This document shows positions 54,966-63,066 of a stretch of DNA of 64,000 nucleotides, piece after piece. The position numbers were made by a program, and so were the translations under genes. The DNA comes from JBBITI01 sp963735055. GTDB taxonomy: Bacteria; Chloroflexota; Dehalococcoidia; Dehalococcoidales; UBA2162. The notes under the pieces are model-generated. The model made no database searches, had not been told where the DNA came from, and saw nothing but the letters and a program-made list of their open reading frames with translations. Location of the stretch: the NCBI GenBank assembly GCA_963735055.1, contig CAVTJN010000004.1:620001-684000 (forward strand). The letters are read 5' to 3'. Numbering within the stretch: position 1 is the stretch's first letter; every line of letters begins with the position of its first letter.

Positions 54966-56003
54966 ATGGAATACCGCAATCTGGGGAACTCGGGCCTCAA
55001 GCCGTCGGTGTTGAGTCTGGGTGGCGATACCTTCGGGCGTGATATTGACGAAGCGACCACCCTGGCGGTCATCGATCACGCCCTGGGAATCGGCGTCAAC
55101 TATATCGACACCGCCGATGTTTACGGGCGCGGTGGGGGCCGCTCCGAGGAGTTCGTTGGCCGGGCGGTGCGGGGGAGGCGGTCCAGCGTCATACTGGCCA
55201 CCAAGTTCGGCGTCGCGGTGGGCGAAGGTTCGCAGCAGTTTGCGTCCAAAGAAGGACTCGGCGCCCGGGCGTACGTCGTGAAAGCGGTCGAAGCCAGTCT
55301 CAAACGGCTCGACACCGACTACATCGACCTCTACCAGTTCCACATGCCCGATCCGCTGACCCCGATCGAAGAGACACTGCGCGCCCTGGACGACATCGTG
55401 CGCTCCGGCAAGGTCCGCTTCATCGGCGGCTCCAATCTACCCGGCTGGGAACTGTGCGAAGCGCTGTGGACGTCGAAAGCCGCCGGACTCACGTCCTTCG
55501 TCGCCGTGCAACCCCGTTACAGCCTCATCGACCGGCATTGCGAGGAAGAGGTGGTCCCCTGTTGCCAGGCTTACGGCCTGGGCATCATCCCCTGGTATCC
55601 CCTTTCCGGTGGCTTCCTGACCGGTAAATACCGGCGCGGCGCGGCGTTACCCCCAGGCACGCGTTTCGATAGCAATCCAGGCATGTACGCGTGGCTGCTC
55701 ACCGAATCGAACTTCGATCAATTGGAGGCCCTGGAGCGCTTTGCCGTCGAACGGGGGCATACTGTTGCCGAGCTCTCGATTGCCTGGCTGGTGTCACATC
55801 CCTGGATCACCACGGTCATTGCCGGCGTCACCCGGACTGAGCAGTTAACAGCCAACGTGGCTGCCGCCGGCTGGCACCTTGCCGCGGCCGACATGAGTGA
55901 AATCGATCGCATTACGGGGTACCGGCCCTACACCGCCCCCCGCCCGCGACGCTACGTCTTGCCCGAAGGTTACGTTAGTAAGGGCATCTCCCGCCAAAGC
56001 TGA
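54966..56003 (+). CDS. Aldo/keto reductase
   Basis: A 345-residue NADPH-dependent TIM-barrel oxidoreductase. Catalytic Asp-Tyr-Lys-His: INYIDTADVYG, ILATKFGV and LYQFHMPDP. Also YSLIDRHCEEEVVPCCQAYGLGIIPWYPLSGGFLTGKY, a pattern of the YghZ/voltage-gated-channel beta-like group (AKR6/12). Substrate not evident. Good SD AAGGAAGGTG before ATG. Probably co-transcribed with the MFS gene. Confidence 0.9.
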   Translation: MEYRNLGNSGLKPSVLSLGGDTFGRDIDEATTLAVIDHALGIGVNYIDTADVYGRGGGRSEEFVGRAVRGRRSSVILATKFGVAVGEGSQQFASKEGLGARAYVVKAVEASLKRLDTDYIDLYQFHMPDPLTPIEETLRALDDIVRSGKVRFIGGSNLPGWELCEALWTSKAAGLTSFVAVQPRYSLIDRHCEEEVVPCCQAYGLGIIPWYPLSGGFLTGKYRRGAALPPGTRFDSNPGMYAWLLTESNFDQLEALERFAVERGHTVAELSIAWLVSHPWITTVIAGVTRTEQLTANVAAAGWHLAAADMSEIDRITGYRPYTAPRPRRYVLPEGYVSKGISRQS

Positions 56004-56144
56004 ACCGAATCCCCTGTGGATAAGATGATCGATGTGACAGGCGCTGGTGCCCAGCTGCGCCAGCTCGCTTAACACCGGGACCGGTTGCCGGGAAGAGCCG
56101 CAGGCCGCTGGTCCCTGCCGGGGGTCTGGGGGTGACCCGGTGGC

Positions 56145-57545
56145 CTATGGGGTCGGAGCGACGGGGGAGTATTTGGACTGCACGAACCGCACCCCGTCAA
56201 TTGGATAGAGCGCGGCGGTGAGGACGTCCCCGATGTCTTTGGCGACACCCTTAACCGATTCCCGGGCTTTGTCCATCTCGGGCTCGAGATAGTCGGCGGG
56301 CCGGCCGGTAACCGGGGTTTGACCTTTCTTGTAGCGTTTGAGCACCAACTGCTGCACGGTGGGGTCGATGGGTGCGGGGGGTCTTCCGTATAGACCGTAG
56401 CAGTAGTCCATGACCTGGGTCGGGATCAGCTTGTACCTGCCCACGATTACATTCTGAACGGCCTGCACACCTACTATCTGGCTCGTGGGCGTGACCAACG
56501 GCGGGTAGCCGAGGTCTTTCCGCACCCGCGGTATTTCCTCGTAAACTTCGTTGAGACGGTGCAAGGCCCCGGCCTGCTTCAGTTGTGCCACCAGATTGGA
56601 GATCATACCGCCCGGGGTCTGGTGTTCCAGGACCGCAGTATCGATTACTGAGACGCTGCTGCTGTTCAGGAGTTCGCGGTACTTTCCGGCGACGGTCTCG
56701 AAGTACCGGCCGATCTTGAGCAGTTGGGCCAGGTCGAGCCCGGTGTCTCGAGACGTACCCTCCAGGGCAACCACCATCGGCTCCACCGCCGGCTGCCCCG
56801 ACCGCAACGCGAAAGGTGCCAGCGAGGTATCGAAGACGTCGACTCCGGCTTCAGCCGCCTTGAGATAACTCATCGAGCCTAGGCCGGCAGTGTAATGGGT
56901 GTGTAGCTGCAACGGCACGCGGAGCACTTTCTTGAGGGCTCCCACCAGCGTGAACGTGTCATCCGGCGACAACAGGCCAGCCATATCCTTGATGCATATA
57001 CTATCGGCTCCCATGCTCTGCAGGACGAGCCCCATCTTCACGAAGTAGTCGAGGTTATATATCGGTCCCCCCATCTTGCGTTCGGTCAGCGAGTAGCATA
57101 TCGACAGCTGGGCATGCTTGCCGGCCGCTTTGATGGCCTTGAGGCAGGTCTCCATGTTACGCTCGTCGTTCAGGGCATCGAACACCCGGAAGATGTCAAT
57201 CCCGCAATCGGCGGCGTGGCGCACAAAGGCGGTGGCCACATCATCGGCATAGTGGCGATAGCCCACCAGGCTTTGCCCTCTCAGGAGCATTTGGAGGGGG
57301 GTCTTGGGTAACAATCTCTTAAGAGTTCGCAGCCTCTCCCAGGGGTCTTCGTTGAGATAGCGGATGGCGACGTCGAAGGTCGCACCACCCCACACTTCGA
57401 GCGAATGAAAACCAACTCGGTCCATCTCAGCCAGAATGCTGACCATATCCTCGGTCTTCATCCGGGTGGCGATGAGCGACTGGTGACCGTCTCGCAGTGT
57501 AGTATCGGTTATCCTGACCCGGTTTGCTGTTGTCTGGTTGCTCAC
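56145..57545 (-). CDS. Carboxyltransferase subunit of pyruvate carboxylase/oxaloacetate decarboxylase (PycB/OadA), biotin domain absent
   Basis: 466 residues covering the HMGL-like TIM barrel and the PYC/OADA domain: ITDTTLRDGHQSL (metal and substrate Asp), EVWGGATFD, MLLRGQSLVGYRHY, FRVFDALND, CIKDMAGLLSP with the carbamylated Lys, LHTHYTAGLGSM. It ends at TALYPIDGVRFVQSKY without the biotinyl domain or MKM motif, so the biotin carrier must be a separate protein, not in this window. GTG 57545 has GGAGAAGA upstream. The enzyme may fix or release CO2 at oxaloacetate. Confidence 0.88.
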   Translation of the reverse strand: MSNQTTANRVRITDTTLRDGHQSLIATRMKTEDMVSILAEMDRVGFHSLEVWGGATFDVAIRYLNEDPWERLRTLKRLLPKTPLQMLLRGQSLVGYRHYADDVATAFVRHAADCGIDIFRVFDALNDERNMETCLKAIKAAGKHAQLSICYSLTERKMGGPIYNLDYFVKMGLVLQSMGADSICIKDMAGLLSPDDTFTLVGALKKVLRVPLQLHTHYTAGLGSMSYLKAAEAGVDVFDTSLAPFALRSGQPAVEPMVVALEGTSRDTGLDLAQLLKIGRYFETVAGKYRELLNSSSVSVIDTAVLEHQTPGGMISNLVAQLKQAGALHRLNEVYEEIPRVRKDLGYPPLVTPTSQIVGVQAVQNVIVGRYKLIPTQVMDYCYGLYGRPPAPIDPTVQQLVLKRYKKGQTPVTGRPADYLEPEMDKARESVKGVAKDIGDVLTAALYPIDGVRFVQSKYSPVAPTP

Positions 57546-57650
57546 TCTTCTCCACCCTCGCGACCGTTTTTTCGTGATTGGCTGCTCGTGAACCCTGGTT
57601 AAGAGTTTAGAGGTTCGCCCGTGACTTTGTCAAAAGGAGGCGAGATTCGT

Positions 57651-57680
57651 TTGGCGACCACAGAGTCAATAGGTTATGAT
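57651..57680 (+). promoter_or_regulatory. Promoter of the zinc-ribbon membrane protein gene
   Basis: TTGGCG (57651-57656), 18-base spacer, TATGAT (57675-57680), leader about 37 bases. Confidence 0.5.
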
Positions 57681-57724
57681 TAACATGTACATAGTATGGA
57701 TATTCGACACTGGTCCGGAGTCAC

Positions 57725-58612
57725 ATGAAGACGTTCAAAGCAGTCGTACTATCGTTAGCTGCGGCCGCGGCGCTCGCCGTGGGCAGCATAGCGTCTGTCA
57801 ACGCGCAAACGGCCGAGCCCACCGCGTTCAAGAACGTGCGCCTGTGGGTGAACCCGGAATACGATGATCCCCGGCTGCTCGTGATGATTGAGGGTCAGAT
57901 CGTGGGCGCCCAGGCCCCGGCGCCGGTACGATTCCTTGTTCCCAGTTCCGCCGAAATGTATTCCGCCGGTTCGAAGGACGCTTCCGGAGAATACAGCGGG
58001 GGGCCCCCCGACCGGAAGGAGTCGTCGATACCGGGGTGGGACGAAATCAGCTACACCCTGACCGCGAACACCTTCCGGGTGGAGTACTATGACTCCGTCG
58101 GAGAGCTCCCGGACAAGCAGTTTACCTATGAGTTTCTTCGCCTCTACCCGGTCCAGGACCTGACGGTCGTCGTTCAGGAGCCGAAGCAGTCGACCAACTT
58201 CACCGTGAACCCTCAAGGAAAGTCGGCGACCGATACGGAGGGATTCAAGGTCCAGTCCTACAGCTATACGAATCTGGATCTGGTCGCCCCGGTCGAGTTT
58301 GATATCAGCTACACCCGCACGTCGTCCCAGCCTTCGATACCCACGACCTCAGCCGGGGGCAGTTCGAGTTCAAACACCGGCCTGATCGTCGCCGTCGTCG
58401 CCATAGCCGTGGTGCTGGGCGGGGGCGGGCTCTACCTGATGTCGCGCTCTAACCGGAAACCAAGGCCGGTCAATCGCGCCACGCGGCGGGGCGCGGCGGG
58501 GAGCGGGAAGACTCGGACCAGCCAGACCGCGTCACCGTCTTTCTGCAGCCAGTGCGGTCGTAAACTGGACCGCGGCGAGCGCTTCTGTCCCGATTGCGGG
58601 ACGGCTGTCTAG
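57725..58612 (+). CDS. Exported-domain membrane protein with a C-terminal zinc ribbon
   Basis: 295 residues, unknown family. Signal peptide (TFKAVVLSLAAAAALAVGSIA, cleavage near NAQ), an external beta-rich domain of about 170 residues, a Ser-rich linker, a membrane helix (GLIVAVVAIAVVLGGGGLYLM, about 219-239), a basic stretch and a zinc ribbon FCSQCGRKLDRGERFCPDCG at the end. The ribbon must lie in the cytoplasm. This layout would link an outside domain to an inside metal-binding domain. ATG 57725; no clear SD. Confidence 0.75.
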   Translation: MKTFKAVVLSLAAAAALAVGSIASVNAQTAEPTAFKNVRLWVNPEYDDPRLLVMIEGQIVGAQAPAPVRFLVPSSAEMYSAGSKDASGEYSGGPPDRKESSIPGWDEISYTLTANTFRVEYYDSVGELPDKQFTYEFLRLYPVQDLTVVVQEPKQSTNFTVNPQGKSATDTEGFKVQSYSYTNLDLVAPVEFDISYTRTSSQPSIPTTSAGGSSSSNTGLIVAVVAIAVVLGGGGLYLMSRSNRKPRPVNRATRRGAAGSGKTRTSQTASPSFCSQCGRKLDRGERFCPDCGTAV

Positions 58613-58648
58613 ATCGCGCCGCCTTCTCTTTCTGATCCGTTCCCTTTG

Positions 58649-58657
58649 TGCTATAGT
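58649..58657 (+). promoter_or_regulatory. Extended -10 promoter of comM
   Basis: TGCTATAGT ends 11 bases before ATG 58669, so the transcript would have a leader of only about 5 bases. No SD precedes comM. Confidence 0.45.
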
Positions 58658-58668
58658 GTGGGCCAGTT

Positions 58669-60193
58669 ATGCTGGCTAAAGTAATGACCTGCGCCATCGT
58701 CGGGCTGGATGGCTCCATCGTCGAGGTTGAGGCGGACATATCGCCCGGGCTCCCCTTTTTTGCCGTCGTCGGCCTCGCCGATACCGCCGTCCAGGAAGCC
58801 CGGGAACGGGTCCGTGCCGGCGATTCGGAACTCCGGCTTCACCTTCCCGATGAAGCGCATCGTGGTCAATCTGGCCCCGGCTGATCTGAAGAAGGGCGGT
58901 CCGGCCTACGACCTGCCCATCGCTCTCAGTATCATCCTCGCTTCGGAGCAGGTGGTGGCCGACGTCACCAGAATGGTCTTCATCGGCGAACTGTCCCTCG
59001 ACGGCGCCCTGCGCCACACCAACGGCGTGCTGCCGATGGTCGCCCTGGCCTATCAGCATGGATTCTCCACTGTCGTCGTTCCCGAGGCCGATGCCAGGGA
59101 AGCGTCGCTGGTCAAGGGAGCGACCATTCTACCCTTCAGTTCCCTGGCACAGCTGGTCAGCTACCTTCGCAACGAGATCCCCGCCCCGGAGTGCCACGCT
59201 GGCCGAAACCAACGATTTTACCCCGACCCCTGCGGCCGGTACCGACCTGGCCTACGTCAAGGGCCAGGAGCACGTCAAGCGCGCCCTCGAGGTGGCCGCG
59301 GCGGGGGGGCACAACATGGTCATGGTCGGTCCGCCGGGGAGCGGCAAGACGCTGCTGGCCCGGGCCCTACCCTCGATACTGCCGCCGCTGACCGATGACG
59401 AAGCCCTCGACGTCACCAAGATCTACAGCGTCAGCCGGACTGCTGCCGTCCGACACACCGCTGATGCGCCAGCGCCCGTTTCGCGCCCCGCACTACACCA
59501 TCTCCAACGCCGGGTTGGTGGGCGGTGGGCAACTGCCCCAAACCGGGCGAGGTCAGCCTCAGCCACCGGGGAGTGCTCTTCCTGGACGAACTCCCGGAGT
59601 TCGGACACAACCTCCTCGAGACCCTCCGTCAGCCGCTGGAAGACAAGGCAGTCACCATCAGCCGCGCCCAGGGGAGTGTTAGTTTTCCGGCCAACTTCAT
59701 GCTGGTCGGGGCCATGAACCCCTGCCCCTGCGGCTTCTACGGCGACCCATTCAAGCAGTGCACCTGCTCACCAAGCGTGGTTTCCCGGTACCAGCACCGC
59801 ATCAGCGGGCCGTTCCTCGACCGGGTGGATATCTTCGTCGAGGTGCCGCACATCGACTACGAGAAATTGGCCGATGACCGGCTGGGCGAAAAGTCAGCCG
59901 ATGTGCAGACGAGAGTGGTCGCCGCCCGGGCCGTTCAGCGGGAGCGCCTGGCGGGTACCCGGCTCAACTGCAACGCCGAGATCTCGGCCAGCGAGGTGCG
60001 GCAGTTCTGCCAGGTGGAAAGCGCGGCGCAGAGTCTGCTCAAGGCGGCGATGAAGCAGCTCTATCTGTCGGCGCGGGCCTTCCACCGGGTGCTCAAGCTG
60101 GCCCGCACCATCGCCGATCTTGACGGGGCCGACATCATAAGGACGCACCATGTAGCCGAGGCGATTCAGTACCGGCCGCGCAGCCAGGTGTGA
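58669..60193 (+). CDS. comM: Mg-chelatase-like AAA+ ATPase ComM/YifB, with four apparent +1 frameshifts
   Basis: ComM is a hexameric helicase aiding branch migration in natural transformation. Four frames join into one protein of about 506 residues, the normal length, if one base is removed near 58819, 59188, 59436 and 59528. Order: LDGSIVEVEADISPGLPFFA, SGFTFPMKRIVVNLAPADLK, GELSLDG, then the chelatase domain with VKGQEHVKRALEVAAAGGHN, Walker A GPPGSGKT, PLMRQRPFRAPHYTIS, LSHRGVLFLDELPEF and MNPCPCGFYGD. All four breaks are extra bases; no other stops. Either sequence errors or an early pseudogene, but the protein sequence is otherwise conserved. No SD; near-leaderless promoter. Confidence 0.85.
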
Positions 60194-60248
60194 CCGGTTC
60201 ACCTTGTGCGCCAACAATACCATCAATGTCAGGTGAATACCGAATTGC

Positions 60249-60278
60249 TTGTAATGACCTCGCCGATTCCGTTACAAT
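60249..60278 (+). promoter_or_regulatory. Promoter of the desulfurase-like/IscU-like pair
   Basis: TTGTAA (60249-60254), 18-base spacer, TACAAT (60273-60278). The 306-base gap 60194-60499 holds this promoter and a leader of about 215 bases with no gene; I found no recognisable riboswitch or hairpin terminator in it. Confidence 0.5.
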
Positions 60279-60499
60279 AGGCCAAAGTAAGCTCATGTCA
60301 CCGGTAAACACTGCTGAACATCCCCCGGCGCTTTCCGCGAACTCCGCATGGTCCTGCAGGTTGCCCTCGAGCCGAAATTATCGCCTTGCTGGCATGACCA
60401 GCGCCGCGGAGCGAGTCGCTTGGATTGGCCTCAATCGGAGTCATACAGACTCCCGCCGCCGCTTTACTGCGCTGCTAATAGTTGATCAAGGAGACTGCC

Positions 60500-61843
60500 T
60501 TGGCATCTGAGAATTCGCTTGAATGGACCAGGGCGGATTTCGCTCCGCTGAGGAATCATCGGAACGGAAAGCCGCCCGTCTATTTCGACAACGCCTGCAA
60601 CACACTGGTTCCACAGCAGGTTGTCGACGCCATCACGCAGTACTATAGTAGTTTCCCCGCCTGCGCTGGCGGGAGAAGCCAGCATTGGTTCGCCCAAGAG
60701 GTCACCGATCGGATTGAGGGGAATCCGAGCGCGGGGATATTGGGCTCACGGCAGGTCGTGAAACGGTTCATCAATGCTGCTTCCGAGAGAGAGATCGTTT
60801 TCACGTTGAACACCAGCTACGGCATAAATCTGGTGGCCCTCGGACTCAGATTCAATCCGGGCGATACCGTACTGCTGACTGACAAAGAGCACAACTCGAA
60901 CCTCGTTCCCTGGTTGCGGTTGAAAAAGCAAGGGCTCGTCAAGACTGACTATGTTGAATCGGACGAACACGGCGGCTTGGACCTCGACGCGTTTGAGAAG
61001 AAGCTGAAGACACAACGCGTCCGCCTGGTAAGCATGGCCTACACCTCCAACCTGACCGGGTACACCTTGCCCGCGAAGGAAGTGGTCAGAATCGCCCATC
61101 GCTATGGCGCCAGGGTGCTGCTTGACGGGGCTCAGACCGTACCGCACCAGGCGGTTGATGTTCAAGACCTGGATGTTGATTTCCTTGCCTTTTCAATGCA
61201 CAAGATGTGCGGACCCCGAGGGGTGGGCGTCTTCTATGGGAAACAAGACCTCCTTGGAAGCCAACTCCATGAGGAGGACGAATCCGGCGACGTGATCATT
61301 CCGGCCTTGCTCGGGGGGGAAACGGTCGGTAATACCACCTATGACGACTATTCTCTGCTGCCCTCGCCCAGCAGATTTGAGGTCGGCCTCCAAGACTATC
61401 CGGGGCTGATTGCGGCAGGCGTTGCCGTCGATTACCTCGAGAAGGTCGGGATGGACCGGATCCACGCTCACGAGACGCTTTTGAACCAATATCTAACATC
61501 GCAACTCACGGAGCGCTACGGCGACGGTGGCTGGTTCCGGATACTTGGACCCGCTGGTGCAGACAAAAGGGGAGGGATACTTACTTTCGAGGTAAGGCGT
61601 CCAAACGCCAGAGGCATCGCCGAAGAATTGAGCGATAATTCCAACGTGATGGTGAGGGACGGGGTCTTCTGCGTCCACGCCTATCTCAACAAGGAATTCG
61701 GCGAGGGCTGGGCCCGACCGGGGCGCCCTTCGGAACACCGAATGACTTACCGTGTATCCCTCTATTTCTACAACACGCTGGAGGAATGCCGCATTTTCCT
61801 GGACGCTCTTCATGGGATATTCGAGGAACGCGGGTACGTGTAG
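60500..61843 (+). CDS. PLP-dependent aminotransferase class V, cysteine-desulfurase-like
   Basis: 447 residues related to SufS-type cysteine desulfurases. VYFDNACNTLVPQQVVDA, LTDKEHNSNLVPWLRL, a LDGAQTVPHQAVDVQDLDVD segment with the PLP Asp, and the Schiff-base Lys in FSMHKMCGPRGVG. A Cys lies at the desulfurase position (RDGVFCVHAYLN), so sulfur transfer is plausible. The substrate could differ. Start: TTG 60500, six bases after AAGGAG; an upstream TTG 60482 precedes that SD. An IscU-like gene follows 35 bases later. Confidence 0.82.
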   Translation: MASENSLEWTRADFAPLRNHRNGKPPVYFDNACNTLVPQQVVDAITQYYSSFPACAGGRSQHWFAQEVTDRIEGNPSAGILGSRQVVKRFINAASEREIVFTLNTSYGINLVALGLRFNPGDTVLLTDKEHNSNLVPWLRLKKQGLVKTDYVESDEHGGLDLDAFEKKLKTQRVRLVSMAYTSNLTGYTLPAKEVVRIAHRYGARVLLDGAQTVPHQAVDVQDLDVDFLAFSMHKMCGPRGVGVFYGKQDLLGSQLHEEDESGDVIIPALLGGETVGNTTYDDYSLLPSPSRFEVGLQDYPGLIAAGVAVDYLEKVGMDRIHAHETLLNQYLTSQLTERYGDGGWFRILGPAGADKRGGILTFEVRRPNARGIAEELSDNSNVMVRDGVFCVHAYLNKEFGEGWARPGRPSEHRMTYRVSLYFYNTLEECRIFLDALHGIFEERGYV

Positions 61844-61878
61844 GCTATTACTATGAATCAATCGAAAGCAGGTGCCGG

Positions 61879-62322
61879 ATGATAGCAGAAGTGGCAGAAA
61901 TCTATCGCAAGCTCAGCCAGGAGGGCTTCAAGAACTCCGGGTCCATCGATAATCCAACGCTGTTTATCGATACGAAAGCCGAGGGAGTCTCGATCTGCGG
62001 CCAGGGCCGGTCGGATTTCATGAACATCTACCTGAAGGCCACCGACGGCGTGGTGACGGACATTAAGTATCTCTGTAACTGCGACCCAACGGCGAACGTC
62101 GTCGTCGAGGTATTGTGCGATCTGGTACGCGGCATGACCTTTGAACAGGCGAGGACGCTGACCAAAGAACAGTTCTATGATGCACTCGGTACTAGCGGAG
62201 GGTCTGTACCACGAAAGGTCTGGGCGGCAATTGAGTTGATGACGATAGTCATCAAGCGTTACCAGGCCGCAGGCTCTCAGCCTCGCGAAACGCCTCCCAT
62301 CAGCGAAGACTTCGAAGACTAG
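61879..62322 (+). CDS. IscU/NifU-N-like scaffold protein lacking the third cluster ligand
   Basis: 147 residues. SICGQGRSDFMNIYLKATDG and DIKYLCNCDPTANVVVEVLC resemble the first two thirds of the IscU fold, with Cys at the first two ligand positions. The usual ACGD is ICGQ, and the region of the third ligand (KLHC in IscU) reads SGGSVPRKVWAAIEL, with no Cys or His. It would need another ligand or serves another purpose. ATG 61879. The partner cysteine-desulfurase-like gene is directly upstream. Confidence 0.75.
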   Translation: MIAEVAEIYRKLSQEGFKNSGSIDNPTLFIDTKAEGVSICGQGRSDFMNIYLKATDGVVTDIKYLCNCDPTANVVVEVLCDLVRGMTFEQARTLTKEQFYDALGTSGGSVPRKVWAAIELMTIVIKRYQAAGSQPRETPPISEDFED

Positions 62323-62584
62323 CGTGGTCGCAACCAAGAACGACCTATCCCCGCATCGATGTGCCGGGCTACCTTGGGCCACCCTCTGGGGGACCAGGCG
62401 GTCGCCATCGGCCGCGCCCCGGCATTATTTTCCTTCCACCCGGCTTCATGCTTGCCGGGCCTACGAAATCTGGCAAAGCCAATCGTTTCTTTCATGTTGT
62501 GTTCATGTCGGCCTGATATAACTTGCTTGGTCCCACCAACTTGCCACGGGCAGCAAAACCATGTCTTGAGCGAAGGAGGATCTA

Positions 62585-62803
62585 ATGCCTACGAGAAGGG
62601 CCAGAGCAATTCCTGAGCCGATAACTGGTGACAGAATCATCCTAGCCCCGCCCTTTGCGCCCGCCATGAGGGGCAACGGCAGCACCGACATCGTCTGCGG
62701 CGCTTGTGGCGCCGTCTTGATCGAGCGAGTCCAGCCTCACCTTACAATTCGCAATATCGTCATCAGATGCCCGAACTGCAAGCAATGCAACTACACCGAG
62801 TAG
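62585..62803 (+). CDS. Small zinc-ribbon protein
   Basis: 72 residues: an N-terminal basic/proline stretch, then CGACG and CPNCKQCNY forming a zinc ribbon. Not assigned to a family. Very good SD (GAAGGAGGAT) before ATG 62585. A candidate extended -10 TGATATAAC lies at 62514-62522. Closed by a hairpin. The 260-base stretch before it holds no gene. Confidence 0.7.
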   Translation: MPTRRARAIPEPITGDRIILAPPFAPAMRGNGSTDIVCGACGAVLIERVQPHLTIRNIVIRCPNCKQCNYTE

Positions 62804-62805
62804 CC

Positions 62806-62834
62806 TCGTACGGGCGATACCAACCCCCGTACGA
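62806..62834 (+). terminator. Hairpin after the zinc-ribbon gene
   Basis: TCGTACGGG (62806-62814) and CCCGTACGA (62826-62834), 9 bp stem, 11-base loop, weak T content after it. Probably a terminator. Confidence 0.5.
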
Positions 62835-63066
62835 CTTCCAGCATTTCAGATGGCCAGAACCTACTGACCGGACTGTTTAACAATAGCGATTGTCCAGTCA
62901 GCCTCGAATTGATATGATACCCCCAAGGAAAGCCGTCCGCGACCGCCTCATTCTTGTCGCGGAGAGTGAATTGGGCGAAAGACGGATTCTGTTCTTGTCC
63001 CGGTCCGGGGGTCTTCGTTTGCCTGCCGCCGCTCGCTGGCGGGGCCCTATTGAGGAGTAGTCAGTC

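Noticed and set aside
60190..60510. 106-codon ORF in the leader of the desulfurase-like gene
   Set aside because: No SD, no recognisable sequence, and it overlaps the promoter and the true start in another frame.
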